This document shows, piece after piece, positions 1 through 8,048 of a DNA stretch of 64,000 bases. Source of the stretch: Streptomyces sp. NBC_00414 (GTDB lineage Bacteria > Actinomycetota > Actinomycetes > Streptomycetales > Streptomycetaceae); the NCBI RefSeq assembly GCF_036038375.1, contig NZ_CP107935.1, positions 6,696,001 to 6,760,000 on the forward strand. Reading direction: 5' to 3'. A program made the translations under genes and the position numbers. The first letter of the stretch is position 1, and each line of letters opens with the position of its first letter. The notes beneath the pieces were generated by a model. That model did not search any database. It saw only the letters and a list, made by a program, of their open reading frames with translations, and had not been told where the DNA came from.

Positions 1-475
1 GGGCGTCAAGGGTCTGCCGGGTGAGCAGCAACGGGGCCAGGAGGTTGGTGTCGAGCTGGTCGCGGGCCGCTTCCCGCTTGGTCTCCGCGAGGGACGCGAA
101 GCCGCCGGAGGCCGCGTTGTTGACCAGCACGTCGATACGGCCGATCGCGTCCAGCGCCGCGTCGGTGACGGCCCGCGGGGTGTCCGGGTCGGTGAGGTCG
201 GCGGCGAGGACGCTGATGCCGGGACGGTCCTCGGCGGTCCGGGCCAGGGTCGCGGGCGTACGGCCCACGACGAGCACCCGGTCGCCGCGGTCCGCGAAGG
301 CGTGGGCCACGGCCCGCCCGATCCCGGTCCCGCCGCCGGTGACGATCACGCCCCGGGGCGCCGTGGAGTCCGGTGCCGCGCCGCTGTCCTGTGCCGTGTC
401 GGCGTCCTGTGCCGGGCTCGTCCCGGGTGCCGCGCTCATGTCGGGTGTCGCGCTCATGTGCGGTGTCGCGCTCAT
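1..475 (-). CDS. Short-chain dehydrogenase/reductase, 3' end cut by window edge
   Basis: N-terminal ~158 residues of an SDR oxidoreductase; the rest lies left of the window. The Rossmann glycine motif VTGGGTGIGRA sits near residue 45, followed by a conserved NNAASGG. The YxxxK active site is beyond the edge. By position in an anthracycline cluster it could be the ketoreductase acting on aklaviketone (DnrE/AknU role) or another tailoring reductase; this is inference. The N-terminus is odd: three 18-bp near-repeats encode MSATPH, MSATPD, MSAAPG, giving three possible ATG starts at 475, 457 and 439 with no strong ribosome-binding site before any. The gene follows the SnoaL-like gene at 521-955 by 45 bp and is probably co-transcribed with it. 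Confidence 0.8.
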   Translation of the reverse strand, partial: MSATPHMSATPDMSAAPGTSPAQDADTAQDSGAAPDSTAPRGVIVTGGGTGIGRAVAHAFADRGDRVLVVGRTPATLARTAEDRPGISVLAADLTDPDTPRAVTDAALDAIGRIDVLVNNAASGGFASLAETKREAARDQLDTNLLAPLLLTRQTLDA

Positions 476-520
476 GTCCGGGACCGTAGGCCGGGCCGCT
501 CGATTCGCGGTCGACTCCCG

Positions 521-955
521 CTACGGCCGGTCGTCACGGGTCACCACCCTGTCCTTGACCAGCAGTTCGCCCGCCTCGCGCACGAGGACGTCCCGGCAGA
601 CGCACACCAGGTGCAGCCGGGCGGGGCCGCCTCGCGGAACGGCGACGATCGAGACCAGGCTCTCGGCGGTCAGCGAGCCGTCGTCCGCGGGGGTGACGGT
701 GAGCATGCCGACGTAGTGGCGGTGTGTCTCACCGGCGGACGCGAGACCGGCGGCGGCCTGCCGGGCGCCCTCGGTGAGGGCCGCACGGCCGCGTACCGGC
801 TCCGGGAGCGAGGGCGGCTTGAAGGCGCCGTCCTCGGTGAAGGTGCCGGCCCAGGTCTCGGCCTCGCCCGAGTCCAGGTCCCGCATCTGCCGTGCGTAGA
901 AGTGCTGCACCTCGGCGTATACGTCCGCCGGGGCCGTCGGGGCCTGTACCGCCAT
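521..955 (-). CDS. SnoaL-like (NTF2-fold) polyketide tailoring protein
   Basis: 144-aa single-domain protein of the SnoaL/NTF2-like fold. The N-terminal helix holds FYARQMRDLDSGEAETW and is followed by FTEDGAF and PVRGRAAL. The closest relative visible is the C-terminal domain of the aromatase/cyclase at 9424-10794 (FYARQMRLLDEGEGDAW, FTEDGTF, PVRGRAAI), so the two are clear paralogues. Members of this fold in aromatic polyketide clusters act as cyclases, dehydratases or hydroxylase components; which one applies here cannot be read from the sequence. It does not carry the residue pattern of the true ring-D cyclase, which is at 19103-19537. Transcribed away from the cyclase gene at 1192 across a 236-bp divergent promoter. 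Confidence 0.75.
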   Translation of the reverse strand: MAVQAPTAPADVYAEVQHFYARQMRDLDSGEAETWAGTFTEDGAFKPPSLPEPVRGRAALTEGARQAAAGLASAGETHRHYVGMLTVTPADDGSLTAESLVSIVAVPRGGPARLHLVCVCRDVLVREAGELLVKDRVVTRDDRP

Positions 956-1040
956 GCCGTGTTCCTTCCGCCGTTGCCGTGTACCGGGCGGGTGCGTTCC
1001 CGGCTTCCGGGGCTGAGGTCACGACGGTGGCAGCGGGCCC

Positions 1041-1069
1041 TCCAGGATCGGTCGAGCGCCGGACAGGCC
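1041..1069 (+). promoter_or_regulatory. Candidate SARP heptad array in divergent promoter
   Basis: Three heptads at exact 11-bp steps: TCCAGGA (1041), TCGAGCG (1052), ACAGGCC (1063). SARP activators bind direct heptad repeats spaced by one helical turn, and TCGAGCG resembles the DnrI-type half-site. The array lies between the SnoaL-like gene (start 955, minus strand) and the cyclase gene (start 1192, plus strand). The third heptad is weak, so this is supported mainly by similar arrays at four other cluster promoters. Confidence 0.4.
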
Positions 1070-1191
1070 CCGGCACCGGCGGGTGTTCAGCCGGGCTCCA
1101 ACGCTTCTCTAGCCGTGCTGGTGAGCATGGGCGGGCCGGCTGCAGGAACGCCGGCGGAACGCTTGCGGAGACCCATCGCCGGGAGGCTCGT

Positions 1192-1986
1192 GTGCGCATC
1201 ATCGACCTGTCCTCGCCCGTGGACGCGGCGGGTTTCGAACCCGATCCCGTGGTGCACGACGTCCTCGGCCCGAAGGAGGCCGCCACGCACATGAGCGAGG
1301 AGATGCGGGACCACTTCGGGATCGAGTTTGATCCGGCGGAACTGCCCGAGGGCGAGTTCCTCTCGCTCGACCGGCTCCAGCTGACGACCCACACCGGGAC
1401 GCACATCGACGCGCCCTCGCACTACGGCACACGCGCCTCCTACCGGGACGGCCCGCCGCGGCACATCGACGAGATGCCGCTCGACTGGTTCTTCCGGCCC
1501 GCGGTGGTGCTCGACCTGAGCGACCAGGGCACCGGCGCGGTCGGCGCCGACGTGCTCCAGCGGGAGCTGGACCGCATCGGCCACACCCTTTCGCCCATGG
1601 ACATCGTGCTGCTGCGGACCGGCGCCGACGCGTGGTCGGGGACGCAGAAGTACTTCACGGACTTCACCGGGCTCGACGGTTCGGCCGTGCACCTGCTGCT
1701 CGACCAGGGCGTACGGGTGATCGGCACGGACGCGTTCAGCCTGGACGCCCCGTTCGGCGACATCATCGGCCGCTACCGGGAGACGGGCGACCGCTCGGTG
1801 CTCTGGCCCGCCCACATGATCGGCCGGGACCGGGAGTACTGCCAGATAGAACGGCTCGCCGGGCTGGAGCAGTTGCCCGTCTCCCGCGGCTTCCGTCTCG
1901 CCTGCTTCCCGGTGCGGATCGCCGGCGCCGGCGCGGGCTGGGCGAGGGCGGTGGCACTGCTCGACGAGGACGAGCGAGACGAGTGA
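1192..1986 (+). CDS. Cyclase-family (kynurenine formamidase-like) polyketide cyclase
   Basis: 264-aa protein of the metal-dependent cyclase family (Pfam Cyclase). The diagnostic motif HTGTHIDAPSHY lies near residue 66 and supplies metal ligands; a later GTDAFSLDAP is also typical. Homologues in type II PKS clusters (the DpsY/SnoaM/AknW and OxyN type) close the second and third rings after the first-ring aromatase, which is the expected job here. GTG at 1192 was chosen because GGGAGG lies 5 bp upstream and the protein begins directly with the family's N-terminal strand (RIIDLSSP). Upstream in-frame codons have no such signal. Followed after ~70 bp by the N-methyltransferase on the same strand. 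Confidence 0.85.
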   Translation: MRIIDLSSPVDAAGFEPDPVVHDVLGPKEAATHMSEEMRDHFGIEFDPAELPEGEFLSLDRLQLTTHTGTHIDAPSHYGTRASYRDGPPRHIDEMPLDWFFRPAVVLDLSDQGTGAVGADVLQRELDRIGHTLSPMDIVLLRTGADAWSGTQKYFTDFTGLDGSAVHLLLDQGVRVIGTDAFSLDAPFGDIIGRYRETGDRSVLWPAHMIGRDREYCQIERLAGLEQLPVSRGFRLACFPVRIAGAGAGWARAVALLDEDERDE

Positions 1987-2058
1987 GAAGTACCGCGTAG
2001 AAGTACCGCGGCCGGGTGAACCACGCGCCCAGCAGGGCGACAACGGGAGGAGACAGAC

Positions 2059-2775
2059 ATGTACGGCCGGGAACTCGCGGACGTGTACGAGGCCATCTAC
2101 CGCAGCCGGGGCAAGGACTGGGGGGAGGAGGCCGCGGACGTCTCACGGCTCATCACCGAACGCCGCCCGGGAGCCGACTCGCTGCTCGACGTCGCCTGTG
2201 GCACGGGCGCCCATCTCAGCGTGTTCAGCTCGCTGTTCGAGGTCGCCGAGGGGCTGGAGATCGCGGAGCCGATGCGCCGGCTCGCCGAGCAGCGGCTGCC
2301 CGGCACCACCGTGCACCCGGGCGACATGCGCGACTTCTCGCTCGGCCGCACCTACACCGCGGTGAGCTGCATGTTCTGCGCCATCGGATATCTGGAGACC
2401 CTCGACGACATGCGGGCCGCCGTCCGGTCGATGGCCGAGCACCTGGAGCCCGGCGGCGTCCTGGTCGTCGAACCCTGGTGGTTCCCCGAGAACTTCATCG
2501 AGGGCTATGTCGCGGGTGACCTGGCCCGTGAGGAGCACCGCACCATCGCGCGGATCTCGCACACCACCCGCAAGGGCCGGGCCACCCGTATGGAGGTCCG
2601 TTTCACCGTGGGGGACGCCACCGGCATCCAGCAGTTCACCGAGATCGACGTACTGCACCTGTTCACCAAGGAGGAGTACGTCGCCGCGTTCACCGACGCG
2701 GGCTGCTCCGTGGAATTCCTGGAGGACGGCCCCACCGGCCGCGGCCTTTTCGTCGGTGTACGCGAGAAGAACTGA
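2059..2775 (+). CDS. NDP-aminosugar N-methyltransferase (TylM1/AknX2 type)
   Basis: 238-aa class I SAM methyltransferase. Motif I LLDVACGTGAHL is near residue 49; the N-terminal MYGRELADVYEAIYRSRGKD is typical of enzymes that methylate the 3-amino group of dTDP-aminosugars (TylM1, DesVI, AknX2). Expected reaction: N-methylation, up to N,N-dimethylation, of a dTDP-3-amino-deoxyhexose. A paralogue with the same N-terminal signature and the same PWWF segment lies at 22860-23573, so the two may share or divide the two methylations. Strong ribosome-binding site GGGAGGAG before the ATG. The next gene is convergent (2809-3684), with 33 bp between the stops. Confidence 0.88.
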   Translation: MYGRELADVYEAIYRSRGKDWGEEAADVSRLITERRPGADSLLDVACGTGAHLSVFSSLFEVAEGLEIAEPMRRLAEQRLPGTTVHPGDMRDFSLGRTYTAVSCMFCAIGYLETLDDMRAAVRSMAEHLEPGGVLVVEPWWFPENFIEGYVAGDLAREEHRTIARISHTTRKGRATRMEVRFTVGDATGIQQFTEIDVLHLFTKEEYVAAFTDAGCSVEFLEDGPTGRGLFVGVREKN

Positions 2776-2808
2776 GACGGCGGCCGGGTGGGCAGCGGGG
2801 TGGAATTC

Positions 2809-3684
2809 TCAGGGCGCCATTTCGCGGGCCACCGACATCACGTACTGGCCGTAGCCCGACTGTGACATCTTCTCGCCGAGCCGGTAGCAGCTGTCCGCGT
2901 CGATGAATCCCATCCGGAGTGCGACCTCCTCGACGCAGGCGATACGCACGCCCTGCCGTTCTTCGAGGGTCCGCACATACTGGGCGGCCTGGAGCAGGGA
3001 TTCCGGAGTTCCGGCGTCGAGCCAGGCGAAACCGCGGCCGAGGTCGACCAGACGGGCCCGGCCGCGGGCCAGGTAATTCCGGTTGACGTCGGTGATCTCC
3101 AGTTCTCCGCGCGCCGAGGGGCGGAGGTTCTTGGCGATGTCCACCACTTCGTTGTCGTACAGGTAGAGCCCGGTGATGGCGAGGTCGGAGCGCGGCCGGG
3201 CCGGCTTCTCCTCCAGGGAGACCAGGCGCCCCGACGCGTCGGTCTCGCCCACCCCGTAGCGCTCCGGGTCCTCCACGGGATAACCGAACAGCACACAGCC
3301 CTGTACGTCCCTGACGTTGCTCTGGAGCATGTCGTAGAAGTGGTAGCCGTGGAAGATGTTGTCGCCGAGCACCAGGGCCACGTCGTCGTCGCCCACGTGG
3401 TCGGCGCCGATGACGAAGGCCTCGGCCAGACCGGCCGGCCGGTTCTGCACCGCGTAGTCGATCCGTACGCCGAGCTGCGAACCGTCGCCGAGGAGGCGGC
3501 GGAACTGGTCCAGGTCGCGCTCGGTGCAGATGAGCAGGATCTCCCTGATGTCCGCGAGCATCAGCACCGAAAGCGGATAGTAGATCATCGGCTTGTCGCC
3601 GACCGGGAGAAGTTGCTTCGACACGGAAACGGTTATTGGATGGAGCCTTGTTCCCGAACCGCCGGCGAGAATAATCCCCTTCAT
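2809..3684 (-). CDS. rmlA: Glucose-1-phosphate thymidylyltransferase
   Basis: 291-aa sugar nucleotidyltransferase. It makes dTDP-glucose from dTTP and glucose-1-phosphate, the entry to deoxysugar biosynthesis. The N-terminal nucleotide-binding loop LAGGSGTRLHP starts at residue 6, and VSKQLLPVGDKPM, LVLGDNIFHG and EKPARP follow in family order. Length matches RmlA/StrD/AknY. The start was placed at 3684 because MKGIILAGG is the canonical beginning; the open frame extends further upstream without homology. Shares a 208-bp divergent promoter region with the aminotransferase at 3893. The usual partner, the dTDP-glucose 4,6-dehydratase, is not in the window. Confidence 0.95.
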   Translation of the reverse strand: MKGIILAGGSGTRLHPITVSVSKQLLPVGDKPMIYYPLSVLMLADIREILLICTERDLDQFRRLLGDGSQLGVRIDYAVQNRPAGLAEAFVIGADHVGDDDVALVLGDNIFHGYHFYDMLQSNVRDVQGCVLFGYPVEDPERYGVGETDASGRLVSLEEKPARPRSDLAITGLYLYDNEVVDIAKNLRPSARGELEITDVNRNYLARGRARLVDLGRGFAWLDAGTPESLLQAAQYVRTLEERQGVRIACVEEVALRMGFIDADSCYRLGEKMSQSGYGQYVMSVAREMAP

Positions 3685-3759
3685 GGGTATGCCCCTGTCC
3701 TCGATTTCTGCCCATGCTAACGACCGAATTCGTTCGGCAGCAAGCAGAAAAGCCTCTGG

Positions 3760-3788
3760 TCCAGGGAAATTCGACCGGTAATAGAGGG
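3760..3788 (+). promoter_or_regulatory. Candidate SARP heptad array between rmlA and aminotransferase
   Basis: Heptads TCCAGGG (3760), TCGACCG (3771) and TAGAGGG (3782) follow at exact 11-bp steps in the noncoding divergent region. They match the pattern and the TCCAGG anchor seen at 1041, 19021 and 24650. Proposed binding site for the SARP encoded at 19578; distance to the aminotransferase start is 105 bp from the last heptad. Inference from spacing and recurrence only. Confidence 0.45.
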
Positions 3789-3892
3789 AAAACAAGGGTT
3801 GTGGACCGGACCGGCAATGTGATGTGCTGCGAGGGGAAGGTGACGCCCTGCGGCAAGGCAATAGCGTCAGTAATGGGAGGGAAGCGAATTCG

Positions 3893-5002
3893 ATGACGAC
3901 TCTCGTATGGGACTACCGGCAGGAATACGAGAACGAACGCGCCGATATTCTGGACGCCGTGGAAACGGTCTTCAGCTCGGGGCAGCTCGTCCTCGGTGAC
4001 AGTGTTCGCGGCTTCGAGCAGGAGTTCGCCGGCTATCACGGCGCGGGGCACTGCGTCGGCGTCGACAACGGCACCAACGCGATCAAGCTGGCCCTCCAGT
4101 CGCTGGGCGTCGGCCCGGGGGACGAGGTCGTCACCGTGTCCAACACCGCGGCCCCCACGGTGGTCGCGATCGACTCGGTGGGCGCCACCCCGGTGTTCGT
4201 CGACATCGACCCGGACAGCTACCTCATGAACACCGACCAGGTGGCCGCCGTCCTCACGCCCAGGACCCGGTGCCTGCTCCCCGTCCACCTCTACGGGCAG
4301 TGCGTGGACCTCGCGCCACTGGAGCGACTGGCCGCCGAACACGGCCTGTCCCTCGTCGAGGACTGCGCCCAGGCCCACGGCGCCCGCCGCGACGGACGAC
4401 TGGCCGGCACCACCGGGGACGCCGCCGCGTTCTCCTTCTATCCGACGAAGGTCCTCGGCGCCTACGGCGACGGCGGCGCCGTACTGACCTCCCGCGACGA
4501 CGCCCACCGGGCCCTGCGCCGGCTGCGCTACTACGGCATGGAGGAGCGGTACTACGTCGTCGGCACCCCGGGCCACAACTCCCGGCTCGACGAGGTGCAG
4601 GCCGAGATCCTGCGGCGCAAGCTGCGCCGCCTCGACACCTACGTCCAGGGGCGCCGGGCCGTCGCCCGCCGTTACGAGGAGGGGCTCGGCGACACCGATC
4701 TGGTGCTGCCGCACACCGTCCCCGGCAACGAGCACGTCTACTACGTCTACACGGTGCGCCACCCCCGGCGCGACGACATCATCAAGGCCCTGAAGACGTA
4801 CGACATCGAGCTCAACATCAGCTATCCCTGGCCGGTGCACACGATGTCCGGGTTCGCCCACCTCGGCCACCCCGCGGGCTCGCTGCCCGTGACCGAGGAA
4901 CTGGCGGGCCAGATCTTCTCGTTGCCCATGTATCCGGCCCTCGCGCCGGACATCCAGGACAAGGTGATCAGCGCGGTGCGTGACGTGCTGGACAGCCTCT
5001 GA
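3893..5002 (+). CDS. dTDP-sugar 3-aminotransferase (DegT/DnrJ/EryC1/StrS family)
   Basis: 369-aa PLP-dependent sugar aminotransferase. The Schiff-base lysine is in SFYPTKVLGAYGDGG, preceded by LVEDCAQAHGA, the cofactor-binding aspartate segment. The N-terminal region has DNGTNAIKLALQSLG and a substrate-loop SNTAAPTVVAI. Closest functional class: 3-ketosugar aminotransferases such as DnmJ, AknZ, TylB and DesV, which install the 3-amino group of daunosamine or rhodosamine precursors. ATG at 3893 follows GGGAGGG by about 11 bp; in-frame codons upstream lie in the promoter. It works with the 2,3-dehydratase (5092-6444), epimerase and 4-ketoreductase on the opposite strand. Confidence 0.92.
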   Translation: MTTLVWDYRQEYENERADILDAVETVFSSGQLVLGDSVRGFEQEFAGYHGAGHCVGVDNGTNAIKLALQSLGVGPGDEVVTVSNTAAPTVVAIDSVGATPVFVDIDPDSYLMNTDQVAAVLTPRTRCLLPVHLYGQCVDLAPLERLAAEHGLSLVEDCAQAHGARRDGRLAGTTGDAAAFSFYPTKVLGAYGDGGAVLTSRDDAHRALRRLRYYGMEERYYVVGTPGHNSRLDEVQAEILRRKLRRLDTYVQGRRAVARRYEEGLGDTDLVLPHTVPGNEHVYYVYTVRHPRRDDIIKALKTYDIELNISYPWPVHTMSGFAHLGHPAGSLPVTEELAGQIFSLPMYPALAPDIQDKVISAVRDVLDSL

Positions 5003-5035
5003 ACCCGTGCGGCGGGCCCGCCCCGGCCCGCCCCG

Positions 5036-5084
5036 CGCACACCGAAGGCCCGGCGGAGGGATCCCGCCGGGCCTTCGGTGTGCG
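5036..5084. terminator. Bidirectional terminator hairpin
   Basis: Perfect 21-bp stem (5036-5056 with 5064-5084) and a 7-nt loop, lying between the convergent stops of the aminotransferase and the 2,3-dehydratase. No U-tract on either side, as is common in Streptomyces terminators. Confidence 0.85.
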
Positions 5085-5091
5085 GAAGGGG

Positions 5092-6444
5092 TCAGCCGGT
5101 GGAGCCGGCCGCCTCCAGGGCACGCCAGCACGCCACCAGGCTCCGCGCCTGCACGTTGAGGTAGTGGCTGTGCCGGAGCAACTGCGTCAGCTGGTCCATG
5201 GTCAGCCAGCGGTAGTCGGGGTGGCCGGGATCCTCGGGGACGTCGCTGTCCACGATCAGATAGCGGTTGCGGGCATGGAAGAAACGGCCGCCCTCCTCGG
5301 AGAGCACGGCCTCGTAGCGGATACGGTCCGGCCCGGCGGCCAGTACCTCGTCGAGGTGGCGGGGCCGGGCGGCGGGCGGCAGCCAGCTGTAACTGTCCGG
5401 CACGCACTGCACGGTCGGCGCCAGTTCCACCACGTCCGCGTAGCCCGGCTCGGTGCGGGCGTGCAGCAGGACGTGCGGCACCCCGCCGATCTCCCGGGTC
5501 AGGAAGGCGATGACGCCCGTGCCGCGCGGCTCGATCATCGGCTGGCGCCAGGTGCCGACCTCGCGCCCCGCGGCCGTCACGGAGACCCCGATGACGTCGA
5601 AGAAGCCGCCGCTCTCGTGCGAGTAGCCCATCTCGCCGTGCCGCCACTCGTCGAGCGCGTTGAGGGCGATCCGCTCGGTGTGCACCGAGGCCAGCGAACG
5701 GGCGCCGGCGATCCAGCTCAGCACGTCGGTCGTCCGGTGCAGCGCGCCGTCCGCCGGGGAGGCGTGCGGCAGACAGGCCAGTACGGTTCGCGCGTCCATG
5801 TTGATGATGTCGTCGCGCGACAGCAGCCGGTACAACTGCCCCAGCGTGAACCAGCGGAAGCCCTCCAGGACCTCCACCTCGGTGGTCGTCTCCACCACCA
5901 TGTTGCGGTTGCGCTTGCGGTAGAACCAGGCACCCTGCTCCGACTGCCGGACGTCCGCGAGCACCCGGTGCCGTGAGGTGTCCCGGAAGTAGTCCACGTA
6001 CGGCACGGGCTTGCCCTTGTGGACGCCGGTGTAGTTGCTGCGGGTCGCCTGGACGGTGGGGGAGAGCTGCAGTCCGCCCGGGTTGCCCGGTTCGGCCTTG
6101 GCCTGCATCAGGAAGTGCGGAACCCCGTCGAACTCCTTGATCAGGATGCCGAGGATGCCGACCTCGGGCTGGTCGATGATGGGCTGGTCCCACCAGGGCA
6201 CCGCGTTGGCGGGGTCGTGCACCCGCAGACCGTGGACCGTGAAGAACTTGCCGCTGCGGTGCCGCAGATCACCGGTGACCGGTGTCTGGTACCACTGGTC
6301 GAGGGCCGCCAGCGGGATGCGCTCGGCCGTCGTGTAGATCTGCTCCCCGTACTCGGCGAACCAGTCGTCGAATCCGGCGAGATCGGTCAGCGGGCTCTCC
6401 ACGGCCGCGGCCGACCGGGCGATACGGGCCGTCACATCGGCCAT
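5092..6444 (-). CDS. NDP-hexose 2,3-dehydratase
   Basis: 450-aa protein made of two tandem homologous domains (about residues 1-225 and 226-450), the normal architecture of NDP-4-keto-6-deoxyglucose 2,3-dehydratases (DnmT, AknN, EryBVI). Each half repeats the plan RI-L-ALDEW, SGKFF/SGGFF, PWWDQPII or TWRQPMIE, then GVPHFLMQAKAEPG or GVPHVLLHARTEPG, and a closing RWFTLGQLY or RWLTMDQLT. It removes the C2 hydroxyl to give the 2-deoxy sugar skeleton. ATG at 6444 is preceded by GAGGAG at good spacing; open sequence upstream of it is not conserved. Heads no overlap with the next gene; 51 bp separate it from the 4-ketoreductase stop, and all five genes from here to 9371 run in one direction. Confidence 0.93.
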   Translation of the reverse strand: MADVTARIARSAAAVESPLTDLAGFDDWFAEYGEQIYTTAERIPLAALDQWYQTPVTGDLRHRSGKFFTVHGLRVHDPANAVPWWDQPIIDQPEVGILGILIKEFDGVPHFLMQAKAEPGNPGGLQLSPTVQATRSNYTGVHKGKPVPYVDYFRDTSRHRVLADVRQSEQGAWFYRKRNRNMVVETTTEVEVLEGFRWFTLGQLYRLLSRDDIINMDARTVLACLPHASPADGALHRTTDVLSWIAGARSLASVHTERIALNALDEWRHGEMGYSHESGGFFDVIGVSVTAAGREVGTWRQPMIEPRGTGVIAFLTREIGGVPHVLLHARTEPGYADVVELAPTVQCVPDSYSWLPPAARPRHLDEVLAAGPDRIRYEAVLSEEGGRFFHARNRYLIVDSDVPEDPGHPDYRWLTMDQLTQLLRHSHYLNVQARSLVACWRALEAAGSTG

Positions 6445-6495
6445 CTGAACTCCTCGTCTTGGGTGGGGCACACGCGGCTCGTCGGGCGTGGTGGC

Positions 6496-7443
6496 TCAGT
6501 CGGCGGGCGTCTCCCACGTCGCCCGCATCGCCTCGGCCAGCGGGATCCGCGGCTTCCAGCCGAGCAGTTCGCCGGCCAGCCGGATGTCGGCCAGGGTCCA
6601 GCCGCCGCCCTTGCTGGCGATGGGCCCGTCCTCGACCCGCAGCGCCTCGGGCGGCAGCCCCGAGGCGGCGACCAGCAGGTCCACCAGCTCACGCATGGCG
6701 GTGGCCTCCCCGCGACCGATGTTGACGACCCGTCCGGTGGCCGGCGAGGTCACGGCGAGGACCACGGCCTCGGCGAGGTCGCGCACGTCGATGAAGTCCC
6801 GCCGCGCGTCCGCGACCCGCAGCGTCACCGGGTCGCTCGCGTCCGCGGCCCGCAGCCGGTCGACGACCGCCCCGAGGAAGCTGGCCCGGGTGGTGCGGGG
6901 GCCGCACACGTTCACCGCGCGCAGCACCAGCCCGTCCACCCGGCCGGCCCGGGTGGCGTCCAGCACCAGTTCGGAGCCGGCCAGCTTGGTGCGCGCGTAC
7001 ATCGTGGCCGGCCGGGGATCGAGGTCCTCGCCGATGGCGAGCGGCTCGGACACCGGACCGTACTCGTGGATGGAGCCGACATGGATCAGCCGCGGCCGCT
7101 CCTCCATCAGCGTCACGGCCTTCACCAGCCGCTCGACCAGGGTGATGTGGGCGTACCGCATCTCCTCCTCGGTCGTGCCCCAGCCGCCCGTCACGTTGAC
7201 CACGGTCCGCACCCGGTGCCGGGTGAACAGCCGCGCCAGCTCGGCGGGCGGGACCGCCGCCACGTCCAGGCCGGCGAAGACGTGCCCCGTCACCGCGGGT
7301 CCGCCGCGCCGGGCGACGGCGAGCACCTCGTGCCCCTCGCGCGCCAGCGCGGCGCTCACACAGCGGCCGACACAGCCGGTGGCCCCGAGCACCGCGACCC
7401 GGGACCCCGCGGCCGGCGGCCGGCCGGCGCTCAGGGCCGCCAC
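6496..7443 (-). CDS. NDP-4-keto-6-deoxyhexose 4-ketoreductase
   Basis: About 315-aa extended SDR with Rossmann motif VLGATGCVG and catalytic MYARTK (YxxxK). HVGSIHEYGP supplies the Ser/Thr of the triad region, and VNVCGPR is typical of sugar epimerase/dehydratases. In this cluster it should reduce the C4 ketone of the TDP-sugar, setting the final configuration (role of DnmV/AknM/EryBIV). Start uncertain: GTG at 7443 overlaps the epimerase stop by 13 bp and has a GGATCGAGG-like signal, while an in-frame ATG at 7467 overlaps by 37 bp. I prefer 7443 because the Rossmann strand then starts close to the N-terminus and overlap of this size is common in the operon. Confidence 0.88.
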   Translation of the reverse strand: MAALSAGRPPAAGSRVAVLGATGCVGRCVSAALAREGHEVLAVARRGGPAVTGHVFAGLDVAAVPPAELARLFTRHRVRTVVNVTGGWGTTEEEMRYAHITLVERLVKAVTLMEERPRLIHVGSIHEYGPVSEPLAIGEDLDPRPATMYARTKLAGSELVLDATRAGRVDGLVLRAVNVCGPRTTRASFLGAVVDRLRAADASDPVTLRVADARRDFIDVRDLAEAVVLAVTSPATGRVVNIGRGEATAMRELVDLLVAASGLPPEALRVEDGPIASKGGGWTLADIRLAGELLGWKPRIPLAEAMRATWETPAD

Positions 7444-8048
7444 AGTGCGGCCTCGATCCGACGGCACTTGTCGTACTCCGGCAGCCCGCCCTCCGCCCGC
7501 ACCTGGGCGAGCAGGGGCGCGGCCGTGTCCCGCGCGGACAGCAGGGGCTCCACGTCCGTCGGGATCGGCAGGCCGAGCGCCGGGTCGAGCGGCGACAGGG
7601 ACAGCTCGTGCTGGGCCTCGTAACTCCCGGAGAGCATGTACGACATCACCGTGTCGTCCTCCAGGGCGATGAAGGCGTGTCCGACGCCGACCGGGAAGTA
7701 CATGGCGCTGAAGGTCTCCTGGTCGAGCACGGAGGAGTCCCAGCGGCCGAAGGTGGGCGAGCCGACGCGGATGTCCACCACGATGTCGATGGCACGGCCG
7801 CGGGCGCAGTACACGTACTTGGCGACGCCCGGCGGGGTGACCGTGTAGTGGATGCCCCGGACGGTGCCGCGCTTGGACTTGCTGTGGTTGGACTGCGCGA
7901 CGGGGAAGAGGGGATGTCCCAGGGCCTCCACGAACGCCGGTTCCTGGTACGGCGAGGTGAACAGGCCGCGGTCGTCCTCGAAGACGGGCGGGTTGAAGGC
8001 GTACGCGCCGGACACGGCGAGTTCACGGAACCTCACGGCGGTGGTCAT
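7431..8048 (-). CDS. dTDP-4-keto-6-deoxyhexose 3,5-epimerase
   Basis: 205-aa RmlC-type cupin. The signature KRGTVRGIHYTVTPPG carries the catalytic histidine; VAKYVYCARGRAIDIVVDIR and FPVGVGHAFIALEDDT follow as in RmlC, DnmU and AknL. It converts the D-sugar intermediate to the L-series by epimerising C5 (and C3 if applicable). This is the step that makes L-daunosamine or L-rhodosamine rather than a D-sugar. The ATG directly abuts the TAG of the glycosyltransferase (zero spacing), so the two are translationally linked. Confidence 0.93.
   Translation of the reverse strand: MTTAVRFRELAVSGAYAFNPPVFEDDRGLFTSPYQEPAFVEALGHPLFPVAQSNHSKSKRGTVRGIHYTVTPPGVAKYVYCARGRAIDIVVDIRVGSPTFGRWDSSVLDQETFSAMYFPVGVGHAFIALEDDTVMSYMLSGSYEAQHELSLSPLDPALGLPIPTDVEPLLSARDTAAPLLAQVRAEGGLPEYDKCRRIEAALWRP

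Noticed and set aside
2690..6193. A 1167-codon open frame on the minus strand across rmlA, the aminotransferase and the dehydratase
   Set aside because: Arg/Gly/Ala-rich shadow in very GC-rich DNA; it overlaps three well-supported genes in other frames and has no recognisable domain.
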